Source: Cryptomeria japonica (lineage: Eukaryota > Streptophyta > Pinopsida > Cupressales > Cupressaceae). From it: DNA of 64,000 nt. A program made the translations under genes and the position numbers. Position 1 is the stretch's first letter; each line of letters opens with the position of its first letter. Of this stretch, positions 43,576 to 55,281 are shown one piece after another. Below the pieces are notes generated by a model, which had not been told where the DNA came from, ran no database searches, and was given only the letters and a program-made list of their open reading frames with translations. The stretch covers positions 471,558,008-471,622,007 of the forward strand of contig NC_081405.1 of the NCBI RefSeq assembly GCF_030272615.1, given 5' to 3'.

Positions 43576-45452
43576 TGTAATGACCTACCATTATCAACCC
43601 AACAAAATTGACCATTCTTTTTCTTTTTTTTTGGCTTAATTTAATCATTGTGTTTGATTTAATTGCATACTCTGGGGATCCATCCATTTGGATTAGGCAT
43701 TCAGCCATCCGTGATGAGCATCTAACCATGCGGGTTAGGCATCAGTCCATACGGGACATAAGATTTCATCTATCCAATACGAGATAGGCATCTACCCATA
43801 TAGGGTAGGCATCTATCGAATCAGGATAGGAGGTGCTCTGGCCAAAGACTTAGACTCATCGGGACCATTCGGGTCCTGAGCCACTCACTAAGTACTACAC
43901 TCTTCTAATAGAAGTGCACCGAGGTCGTCATCCTTAGGAGTAAATAAATAACATAATACAAGTTTAAATTCTGTCTCGGAATTTGGTTTAAAGCCTCGGG
44001 AAGTCAAGCGAATCCATACAGGATTCCTTCCGAGTATGTACTTTTTCCTTTTTATTATACTTATCTTTTAAATAAGGATTCTATTCAATCCTTCTATACC
44101 AAGCCTAGACCCCACCCACGAATGCATGAGTACGAGGGACAACTCCATCCCAAGACTGCCTAGATACCCGCTTCGGCACAGGATCAAGACGTAAAGTATG
44201 TAGTTCTATTTTCTACTCTATGGTTTGATATAAACTAATTAGTGGGTATGTAACCCTTTCTAGGGTCAATGTCCCAGACAGTTTCTCTGCGGTTGCTACC
44301 CACAGTGGTAGCGCTTAAGCAAAGGCTCAAGATGGTCTATCGCTTGTGGCCTAAAACAACTAGATCCTAATTCTAATCATAAGCATCACCCTTGACCAAA
44401 TTGTCAATCGACAACAATTCTTTGAGATTAAATCAATTTCATAAGAGCATTTCACTCATCATCTTATAGGAGTTTACTATGGTTTATCTCAGCAGGTGAA
44501 AGATCATTTTAGAATATCTTATTAAATTATCGATCCAAGGGGGATTACCCGCCCCTTGGATTTTAACTTCCAAGTGTCCCTTATTACTCCCCGACGATTT
44601 ATAGGGACGATGCCACAGACGTCGTTGATGCAGCTTTATTAGACATTAAGTGCAGTAGTTCAACAGGACGACATTACCCGTAAGTGTGACCCAGAGGCAC
44701 TGTATATACCGAACGCTGCTAAGTTTTGGCTTTCCAACTTCCTTTATTTAGTTTTCTAACTAAGAAGCTATGAAAAACATCATGCTTGAAAAACAATTAT
44801 GAATTGAACATGCATAATTAGACATTTCAAAGCTTAACTAATTGAAATAACTACTTGGTGAACTACGTGGAATAAAACCATAACTAAGTTATTAATATTC
44901 AAAATTGAAATATAACTTGCATAACAATGACAATCATGAAACTTGCATATTAACAATTAAACGTGTAACTTACATGAAGATAAATAAAATGTAGCTTGCT
45001 AATCAATAAATACTAATAAGGTAACAAAAATTCGCACGATACAAGTATAGTGAAATTTACTTGCAGGATTAAGCAATATTCATTCCTATTACGAGATTAT
45101 TTAGAAATAGAGTCACTAGTTCGAAATAAGCACAATTAGTTTAGACTTTAAACAAATTTTGGATCAAATCGTATAAATTAATTATTATTATTTTTTTTAT
45201 ATGAATCTAAGATGCCAACTAAATGTCCCAATAAATTCCAATTGGATTGAAAGATTCCAATTATTATTTTTTATTAAAACTACAATTATAAATTTTTTTT
45301 ACTAAAGATTTATTTGAAAGTATTAGTTAACAATGAATCAAAATTTACTTATAAGTTTATCAAAGTTTATCATTACTAAACTAAAATTTAATTTAACAAT
45401 TTCCATTTTGCAATTTAAATAAAAAGAAAATGAATAAACTACCCATCGATTA
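43576..45452 (-). repeat. Chromovirus 5' LTR, interrupted
   Basis: Aligns with 36399-38275 and then stops where TGTTATCACTG begins. The missing 1.95 kb should resume after element X, outside the window. Confidence 0.85.
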
Positions 45453-45779
45453 TGTTATCACTGTTTAAGAAATGGGTTTTCTTTTTACATAATTGGCTAA
45501 GTTTTTGAAATTTTGAGTCAGACACATTATCAACTGCTTCAAGTCTGTGTTAGGTCTTAAGGGTTTAGGGTTTCAATTGTAAATCGCTCAATGTTTGATA
45601 AAAAACCCTCTAGTTTCTATTCTTGCATTACTTTATCCACTTAAGTAATGGGTCTTGGGGTTGTATGAGGTATCCCCCCTTGTCATTTGCCTAGGCGGTT
45701 GTTGAATTAATCATAAAAATTTATGCCTTATGTCTTTTCTTCCTAATGTTGTTGGGCCCAGTAAGTTGCACGCAGCTCT

Positions 45780-47372
45780 CAGATGGATCTATGGTTTTCA
45801 CTATTTCGTTAGGCGAAGTTGCGCGTGTTTTAAGACTCACGAAATGGCGAAAGGGAAAAGCATGTTCAATGGTACGCATTTGGTCCGGTTTAAAAGGGCT
45901 CCATCTCGTTCAAGATCTAACAACTGGCGTTAGTTCGCAGCCGAAACTAGCAAGTGAAATACCTTTCGCGAAATGGCGAAAAGGTTTGGCGGGACCCGAC
46001 AGTGGAGACTTTTCAAATGGCTAAAAGGTGATCAGGTTCAAGAGAGATAGATGATTCGTGTTGTTTTGTGGCCAATAGATGCTCACGTGTTATGCCCTGC
46101 GAAATGGCGAAAAAAAATTTCGGCCCACGAAAAGGGAGTTTTAATAAAAGCATAACAGATGCGCAAGTCTCATTTGATCTGACGATTAGCACAGCTTCGC
46201 AGGAGGAAGATGCTCAACAGTTAGCTTTTGCGAAGTAGCAAAATGATATGGTGCTCCAAGCAGGCAGTCCAGTTGGTCGAGATGGTGAGTAAGATGATGG
46301 CACGTGGCAGAAGGTCAAAATAGTCAGCAAGTCGGATCTAAGGATTAAAAGGTGGGTCCCAGAGGTGAGTCATGCCGCAAGATAAAAAGTGACATGGCAG
46401 ATACAGGTGGCAAGGATGAGGTGGGATCCGATGTTTTCTCTCAACGAATGAAAGGTTGACATGTCAGTTCGGAAATGATTAGATGTCAGGTGGATGGAGT
46501 TGACTCAGAGGGCCCACATCTGCCGAATTCAATTATGTTGTTAAGCATCCAGCAAGTCAGTTAAAATCAAGTGGTCCGCATGAGTTTGCAAAGGTAAAAT
46601 GCTCATGTTTTAAAACCAGCGAAACAACGAAAAGATTTTGGGGCCCCAAGGACAGATAAAGCATGAAGTTAAAAGGGGATCAACTCCGATTCAATCTAAG
46701 GGCTCGCGTTGTTTTGTGGCTGCGAACCAATCGAGGCATATGCTTCGCGAAATAGCGAAAGGAAGAGAAGGTTCGTCCAGGTGTAATACTAGATGGTGAC
46801 ATGTCGATTGACACGTGGTTTCAGAAGAAATTGAGGGCCCGCCAAGGTGTAACCGGAGGTTATAAGGGAAAGACACGTGGTTGACTTTGAACTAAACTCG
46901 AAGAGTTTTCCAAAGCTAATGGTTGAGAGCCACGTGGTATTCGGTAACCAATGAAAGAGTGGCATAAGTGAAGCAAGCATAAAGGTCTCACTTAAAGGAT
47001 GGTCATCTCTGATTTGATCCAACGCTTCACGTTGTTTCGTGGCCCAAAGTTGAAAGCGGGTAAGCTCTGCGAAATAGCGAAAGACCGTTAGCCGTCAAGA
47101 TAGAGGCACGATTAATGAAGAAGCTGACGGTCCTAGTAAGAGTTAAACGCCGAGCAGTTAAAGTTCCATCTAACGCCTAGCGCAGCTTCGTGAAAGAAAA
47201 GTGCTCGGAGGATAAAGCCCGCGAAATGGCGAAAAGGAGGTAGGGCCCGGTGCTAAGGCAAAGTGGTTAAGTCAGTGTAAAGACCGATCAAGTTTCATTT
47301 AATCAGACGGTTGGAGTGATTTCATTTGACGAAATTGCTTGAAGCTTATGCTCTATGAAATAGCGAAAGAGC
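45780..47372 (+). repeat. Degenerate tandem array, about 130-bp period, GCGAAATGGCGAAA box
   Basis: The box GCGAAAT(G/A)GCGAAA or a variant occurs at 45838, 45968, 46099, 46230, 46619, 46747, 47069, 47221 and 47356, spacing 128-152 bp where adjacent, with weak copies filling the gaps. Upstream of each box lies a variant of GATCTAACG, then CGTTGTTTTGTGGC. The open frames at 45730-46024 fall inside it and look like by-products. Confidence 0.8.
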
Positions 47373-47434
47373 GAAAAGGAAAAATGTGCAGGCATGTTGT
47401 GACCCGTTGGAGCGAAAATTTTGAATTCTCTCAT

Positions 47435-50400
47435 TGTAATGCCCCGCCAGGAAACCCCGAAGGGATTAAGCCATAACACAAGAATAGAGTGCAATAATTT
47501 TATTTTTTTTAAAGTTACACCATATTAAGATACAACAAGATATCAAAGATTCAGAATTACATAGCGGAAGACATCAACTAACACCTAAAGAGTTTCCCAA
47601 CGAGATTACTTAATTTTCACAATTCACTTAACTTACACAATTAATCCAACAAGTTGATTACCTTAATAACGAGATAATTCTTAATTAGGATAATTTCTTT
47701 CAAAAGATGGAAATATTAATCACAAGCAAAGATTCAACCATTAAGATCTATTCATAATCTTCATTCAAGCTTTTCATAAGAATTACAAGCCATACATCTA
47801 AAATTCTATCACACTAGAATTTCATCATAAACATATGAGATCTTTTCAAGCATACTTAATTTCCTTAACAACAACTGAATATATTCCATTACTCTAAGTT
47901 ACATTCTTTCATATTCCAATTTATTGCATTTAAAAGACGATTGCATACATGCATCTACGATAAATCTCATCTAAACCACTTATGCATTCGATCAAAATGG
48001 CATTCAAGAAAGGACTGCATAAAAGCATTTAAAGTTAATTCCATCTTATCCACTTATACGTTCTAACATAAGCTAATCATACATGATAAAGCTGAATAAA
48101 GGAAACATAAGAGAATAACATCACATAACACCATAATGATCTCGGAGTTCACCCCTAAAGGGCTACATCTCCGGGTCTGCTCAACTGCAAGACCCCTTTG
48201 ATAAATAATGAAGTTAAGAATACAAGAGGTTACACCATTACAATCCGGCCATCAAGACGAAATATAAACAATATACAAACGACCACATCGGTCAATTAAT
48301 ACATAAACGATCCCTGAAAAGAAAAGGATCCAGCTGAACATAATCAAAGCTAAAACAAAGGTCCAGGAGAGCATCCACAAAACTGAGCCATCACCACCCA
48401 AGGTCTAACATGAAACCAAGTACTCACAAAGGCATAGACAATAGGACGACCCACAACGGCTCCTAACAGGACAAAACGACAACACACTAGTGAACGTAGG
48501 GACAAGTGTCATCACACAACCTGGTATGGTTACCATGGCAAGTCTTCATAGGTTCCGGCCCCATGCACTGGGTTACCCTGGCAACCTAATCCGAGCTTCC
48601 GGCCCATCCAAGCCTCATGTGGACCCACACATCCTCTCGTGAAGACAAGGATGGTGGTTTGCCATTTTAGGCCTTCTCACAGCATGTCGAGTCTATGTTA
48701 GCACTTGTCCCATGTGTGAGGCACATTATCTTACTTAGAGATTACATTCTAATCTACTGTTAGGTTATCACTTATTAGACTCACTTTCGACGGGTTACCC
48801 AGCAGCCACTTTGGGCGCGGCCCCCAATCGAAAGCCACTTTCCCATACGACACTAGACTACACTCAGACGAACGGAGTTCAAGAAGGAGAGAACAACTAT
48901 CTGGTCAAACACGAATCAACATTCGACACCCACACAACGGATATGACCAAATACGACACTACCACAAAACAACAGTCAACTCGGAATCCGAGGACTGAAC
49001 CAGGTACGCCAAGTCAATCCATACGACAGGGACCCATCAAACAAAGCACGACTTGCCATTTCATAATCAAAAGCGAATACAAAAATTAAACTCGCAAAGG
49101 CAATAATCGGAGAAGACGATATTTTCTCAAATTGATTTAAGCATAACAGTTGATCCAATTCTCTGATTGATCTAAGTTCTCAAAATGCATGACGGAAAAT
49201 CACCGTTACCAGGTGAGTACAATACCACAATTAGCAATAGTACCCTTGCCTATTTCTCAAACAAAGGGAAAATATAAATTAACCATTCATTTTACTACAT
49301 GAGCATATCAGTAACTAAACAATCTCCCAAATGATACTAATTTAAAATCTCAAAAGCACATCGTTTAAATTCAATTATCCAACGATAAAAAAATATTACA
49401 CTTACTTCTCAATTACTCAAATGATATGTTCTTGGATAATATTTAACATCATCACTTGGTAATTATATCATATTTCAATAATTTTACATTAACATAATAT
49501 TCTATTTTATTTTTTTAAACAATACTACCTCAATTAGCCAAATACTCTAATCAGCTAGAAGGTAAGATAAAGATTTATTAATCCAAGATTAGTCCAAAAT
49601 ATAACCAATTAATAATTAATTGCGAGATTAGCAGTTCTAGAGTTTAATTAGAACAATGCGTTAATCACAAAATGAAACTTGGATATTAATTAACGTACAT
49701 ATTCTGATATACAATTAATTAATATCAAATTAATCATGAATTAAAATTTTATGCTACATTATTCATAATTTAAACTTAATAAAAAAAAACTTAACATTAA
49801 AATAATATTAAAATATTATATGCATTTTCTTTTTTATAAAAAAAAATACATAAAAAAAAACATTCTTAAAAAAACTACATAATAAAAAAAAAACCATTTA
49901 ATATGGGGGCGGTGAAGACCAGCCCACCTCCCAACGCGGAGGATTTGGGCGAACCAAACCCTAGCCACAGGGAACCACGCGGGCGGCGCCACTGGCGGGG
50001 GACGCAGGTTCCGCGGCCCCTGCGGCCACCGCAGTTCGCCTGCGACCTCTGCGAGCAGCGAACGCGAGCGGTAGGAGGGGAGGAGGAGGCGGGTGGAGCT
50101 CCGCTCCCCGCCCTCCAAACCCCAATCAAAAAAAAACATTCTTTTATTTTTTTTTTTACAGATCGTTTTTGAATACGAAATAACCAAAATAAAAAGGGTT
50201 CGAAATTTCATATTCCGATTTAAACATAAAAGACTTCCATTTTCTATAATTAAAAACTGGGTTTTAATCACTTCGTTCTAAACAGCAAAACCCCATAAAA
50301 TAAAAAACACAGTCTCATAAAGAGACTTGCAATATAATTTTCTAGAATGATAAGATTTTCCTTTTTTTTTTTTAAACACAATGAATCAACTATTTTGCAA

Positions 50401-51573
50401 GAACACCAGGCATGCATAGTTTTTAAACCCACAATTCCAAAATTAAATCTCAAATCAATTTAAGAGGATTGGATTTTTAGCAACAAGCATTTTCATTCAA
50501 CAACAGACTATTTCCATGGCATCAAGGAGAATAGTTGAGGTAATTCCTACCTTCATACGCATTCCTGGAAGAACTAAAGGAGAGTCCACTTGTCAGATCC
50601 AGAATATCTCCTTCTTCCCAAAACCCCCCAAATTTCCTCCAAAACTTTCTCCCACAAAAATATTTTTCCAAAAAAATGTCCATCCTCCAAAATTTCCCAA
50701 AATTTAGGTTATATGGAAGAGTTGACCAAAATTCCATTTTTTGGAATTAAAATTTTTATTTAAAAATAATTCTCAAAATTAATTCTTTTCTAACTATATC
50801 AACAATTAAATTGCTTTCCAATTAAAAACAGATTTTTCTCATTTAATTCAATTTACCCTTTCTAATTTCAAAAGCCAACAGAATACAATTAAATCTATGG
50901 CAATTAAATACAAAACTTTCTTTTTCGACAGCATATACAAAATGCATTTAATATTCAAAATCAGCTATTTAATTGAACTTACTCCCAATTTAAAACGAGC
51001 AATCCAATATCAACGAAAATCGCATAACAAAATCCCGATTAATCGAGTCCATTAATCTTCAATGCACAAACACATATTTAATCAAAATAATTACTAAGGA
51101 CTAATTAATCAATTTGATCATACACATCAAGCACGCAAATCGAGAAGGTCAACCAAACAGACGACTCGCAAACCCAAACAAAAAAGGATTACCGACGACG
51201 ACTGACGATGCTCACTTGAGCACGACTAAGGTCAACTAGGGTCTTACGACCACCTAATCCAACTCTAAGGATTAAAGAGGTACACTCAAACCTGCAAATT
51301 CAGGTGAAGACGAACCTCGCACTCATGCGACGTTGTACCTGAAATCTCCTGCAACCAAGAGTCATACATGCATACATATATAAAATTTAATGAAAGCGTT
51401 AGTCCGATATTAATACCATGAAATAGGAACACTAAACAACTTGCATACAACTAGTGTGGGACCCACATCAACAGCTATGCGTTAAATCAAACATCTGACT
51501 ATAATCATAATATTAAGATACACTAACCAAGAATAAACCAAGATAAGAAATTGATTAGGGCAGGGGTACTACA
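47435..51573 (-). repeat. LARD 3' LTR (left)
   Basis: 4,139 bp; on the minus strand TGTAGTACCCC... to ...GGGGCATTACA. It contains a GC-rich island at 49905-50125 in otherwise AT-rich sequence. No supported ORF is present. Confidence 0.92.
49905..50125. other. GC- and CpG-rich island inside the LARD LTR
   Basis: An abrupt 220-bp GC-rich segment bounded by A-runs on both sides. In element orientation it includes GCTAGGGTTTGG, a telo-box-like motif common near plant promoters. The right LTR has the counterpart at 57763-57962 with an internal deletion of about 20 bp. Open frames across it differ in phase between the LTRs and are not genes. Confidence 0.7.
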
Positions 51574-52829
51574 TTCTTCCCCCCTAGGTTCCGACTTACT
51601 CCTGGAAGTCGTAAGGCTAGATGGAGAACATGTCGTACGCATCGGCCCTGAAACTCATTCAACAAAGATCAAATTGCACATAGAAATCTTTCCATAAATA
51701 AATGAAATATTATTGCAAAATCCTTTACAAACGCCATTTCCATTGGCAAGCTACATCTAAATTCATACATTTCTTATAACATTCTAGAACTCGTCCACAA
51801 TCATAACAAAGAAACACGAATTTTCTTCCTTTCATTACACCAAAATAAAGCATTACAAGGAGGTAAACAACAATTACCATAATCATCTACCAAACATGAC
51901 AAGAAAACATGGCATCAAGATCAATTTCCTTTACCAATCCATCTTTATCGTAAAATTTTATAACATAGAACTAGCTTAAAATATCAATTTCTACAACCAA
52001 ATTAACTTTCATGAAATAAAAGCAACATAAATAACTCAATTGTTTACACTTGTCAGGCATATAAAAACCTTTCCAAGGACTATGTCTCATAACATAGTGA
52101 CAAGTTAACACAATTTACTCCATGATACAAATAATGACCATCCACATAACTGGAATACATAATTCAAAAGGCCACATGTGAGCATGTCTAATGCTCGGTC
52201 AAAGATAACATGCATGATCAGCATCTCTATGCCTGATCTCAGAACACAAAATGATCATAAATATCCAATATCTCACTCAAAGGCTCGATGGTGCTAGGCA
52301 CACCATAGCGGTGCTACCTTCCATACAAGACCTTTGTGAATATCCCTTGTTGAGCAAGGTGGTTAGCCTCCAAGAGATAGTCACCACACATAGGTAGGTA
52401 GTGGATCCTAGCTGCATCACAGCCTCACATACCCCCATCCTCAAGGTTCCCTACATCAACTTCCTCGCACACACTCTACCAATTCCGTATCATACGTCCT
52501 TGGAGAGGAATTTCACATTTCAACACAAGACCAGCATACGAAAACAATAAGGATAAACCAGTTTAGCCACCAAAGTACAGATGAATAAAGATAATAAATC
52601 ATCAATTCCAACAGTAAGGCAAGAAAATAATCCGGAATTGCAACACCAAATCAAAAGTGCAAAAGATCACAAGATCATGGCTAAACCTTCAAAGTCAACG
52701 TAAAATAAATTGCTGACCCCCAAAGAAATAATAAGAATATCACAACTGCACATAACATCACTATGTGACTAACATCTAGCCACCAACGAGGAAGGAAGGA
52801 ATAACTGACTAGCTATTGCAGTAGCTCAT

Positions 52830-53045
52830 CATGTGGTGCGACATAGTCACACTACCCACATGGCATGGCGGTGTGCACCTCGACATCACCCCGCATCACG
52901 TCGTCACGCGGCATGGCAATACCCCAAGCGGAGAACACACGCAATGGACGTATCCCGCATGGTAGTGTACCTCGCGGAAAAAGCACGCGCAGGTCACATC
53001 CCGCATAGCGACGTATCTAGAAGGATACTCGCCGTAAGTCAGAGG
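52830..53045. repeat. GC-rich degenerate repeat in LARD interior
   Basis: Several variants of CCCGCATGG(C/T)(G/A)(A/G)(C/T)GT with CGCGG spacers, about 40-60 bp apart. The open frame 52833-53054 reflects this composition. Confidence 0.5.
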
Positions 53046-55266
53046 TATACATGACTAGGGTCCACCCACATGCCCACCAACACATACTAACTGGCAGCAC
53101 ATGTGAATAAACCTACCTTTCATGAAGACAAGGCAAAGGATCCTCCAAATTACACCATCACTAAACACAAGAATCACCATCGAAAATGCTCAAATAAAGG
53201 AAGGGAATAGGCTGACACATATAAACCTATAAATAGATTCATCAAAAGGGAAAGTATTGAGTACACCCTTGATACAGTTTAGTAGTACAACTATATCATT
53301 CCTCAAAGTAGAGAAGCTAAAGTCGCTTCACGCCGACATTACTCATACGCCAATCCATACTATTCAAGGAATGGTTACTTCGAATACTACCCCTTAACAT
53401 ACTGAGTTACCCACAACCCGAGGTTTGGTACTCAGTAGGGAAACAAATAAGCAACATCACATAAATAGTATGGTTTCCCATACTCATAAGCAACATATCC
53501 TCCATGGTTGATTACTTCACCAATCCATGGGCACATATAATAAGCACTGGTTTCTTACAATACACACAAAAACACCAGTACTGGTTTAGTCACATATACG
53601 GGGAGTACTTTTCAGTACGCTAACATCTATACAAGGAAGATTTTAATTATGCTTTCTATATAAACAACTGAATCAAGTTTACTCTATATTTAGGTACTGA
53701 AATTATTAGCAATTCACAATTATATAAGGAAATAACATCATTCCTATATCTTTATCAAATTTCACTAAGCATCCATAACTAATTTACTAACTATGCAAAT
53801 TCTTTTCTCAAAGAGGACTTTCATCTTTCAATATGAAGCCAAAATGCAATAGTACAATTTCACATGTTTTATAAACATTCTATTTAAATCAATGCATTCT
53901 TTAATACCATTTCTAAAAATCTTATGATTAGGCAAAGAGAAGGAAAAGAGAGTTTGATAACCAAACTATTTCCTACAAAGACACAAGATCAATCAAGATC
54001 ACAATATAATATAACATTTCTCACTATAAGCCTATCATTTTAATTACACGGTTTTCATTTCGCTACCGTTTAGAAGGATGCCAAAATAGTCTAACAAAAC
54101 ATTTCCAATAATTATGGTTGCAACAGGAGGTTCTAGTTTTCCAAACAAAGCAGAGATCAAGACAGGCAATCTTTTCGATAATACCAGACCTCTTGAGAAC
54201 ACTCTCTTATACTTAATACAAAACAGACATATGTCCTAATTTGCAACCTATTATAGAAATCACATTACGATCAAAAGGTAAGCGAGGAGCTTATTACCCA
54301 ATTAAAACATATTAATGCATGCACATCAAACAAGCTTTTCATTCGCACTTTCTAAACACATTAAGGTAATTACATATACCCAAAAGCGAGTTCAATGGAG
54401 CATTTGCTAAAATAAATCTTCAATCAACTGGTTTAATGAAACACATAAAACAATCTTTCAGGGAACACATTAGTACTCTCTCGAAGCTACAATAACATGC
54501 TCCTTTCAATACTTCTTCTACAAACCAAGCAGTTTCACATAATTCAACTATCCGCATATTAATGCACCTTACTAAGGTAGAATTTAATCATGCTACTCCT
54601 ACAACATACACATGGAGAATTCTTTAAACGTACACATACAGTTTTCTCCCAATAACCAAAATAAATTTTTAAACCCAAAGCCCTTTTAATAATCTAAAAA
54701 CACATAAGCATCATAAGGCTCACACAAGGGTTCAAGAAGTCACACCCTTTCTCTTGCAAACAAGAAACTTAATCAACGATAATTACACATATCCTAATCA
54801 TTTTACTTTCCAGAAAGAGAGAGAGGAATGGTGATGATCATTTAATTTTCTACAAAATAAGCATTCCATAATTGCCATACTAGTCCCTCAAGTGGACAAC
54901 ACTAAGCTAGATCATAATCTTAAACAAACACAATTCGCACTTTCAGATTCAAGACAAGCACGGACCAACCCAAATGGATTAGTCTAAAGAGTACAACACT
55001 CAATAAGCGAAGGTACATACGACTCTCTTTCAAAATAAGAGTAATCGTAGACCCAGACATCAATAAGCAAACAATGCACATATAAACACTCAAACACCAA
55101 CATCAAGAAGGTGGAAACAAGGTGTGAACGCACACACGTTACACACAAGTTAAGGTCTGCTCAATCACTCACATGCAAAAGGAGGACAAGCATACATATA
55201 AGGTCGATACACCTCACACCAATAGAGGGCACACGCGACACCAGAGATCCCAATGTTTGCAACATG

Positions 55267-55279
55267 GGATCTGATACCA
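55267..55279 (-). promoter_or_regulatory. LARD primer binding site
   Basis: TGGTATCAGATCC on the minus strand, 2 bp from the right LTR; initiator-Met type. Confidence 0.88.
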
Positions 55280-55281
55280 AA

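Larger units (their letters stand above)
36399..45452 (-). mobile_element. Tekay/Del-like chromovirus, minus strand, gag-deleted
   Basis: In minus orientation: partial 5' LTR (45452-43576), Met primer site, protease tail, RT, RNase H, integrase, chromodomain remnant, polypurine tract TAAGGTGGGGACGA, and full 3' LTR (40223-36399, starting TGTCACAACGC). The 3' LTR is 3.8 kb. The 5' copy matches only 1.88 kb of it before an unrelated sequence begins at 45453, so the rest of that LTR should lie beyond the window, past element X. Only about 130 bp separate primer site and protease, so gag is missing. LTR differences of roughly 5% by eye imply moderate age. Confidence 0.88.
51574..55281 (-). other. 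LARD internal region, non-coding
   Basis: 3.7 kb between polypurine tract and primer site without gag or pol similarity in any frame. Local features are a GC-rich degenerate repeat at 52830-53045 and CCATAC/TATGG-type short inverted repeats near 53470-53530. Confidence 0.8.

Noticed and set aside
45453-45475. CACTG at 45459 as the end of a CACTA-type DNA transposon
   Set aside because: The divergence point between the two chromovirus LTRs lies at TGTTAT, six bases earlier, and no matching inverted end or transposase is visible. TG-initiated LTR fits better, although the alternative is not excluded.
45730-46024. Overlapping open frames of 67 and 92 codons
   Set aside because: They lie inside the 130-bp tandem array and show no domain; composition explains them.
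49834-50271. Open frames of up to 145 codons through the GC-rich island
   Set aside because: The counterpart in the other LTR differs by indels that change phase, and the ends are low-complexity Phe/Lys runs.
52833-53054. Arg/His-rich 73-codon open frame
   Set aside because: It coincides with a GC-rich degenerate repeat and has no recognisable domain.
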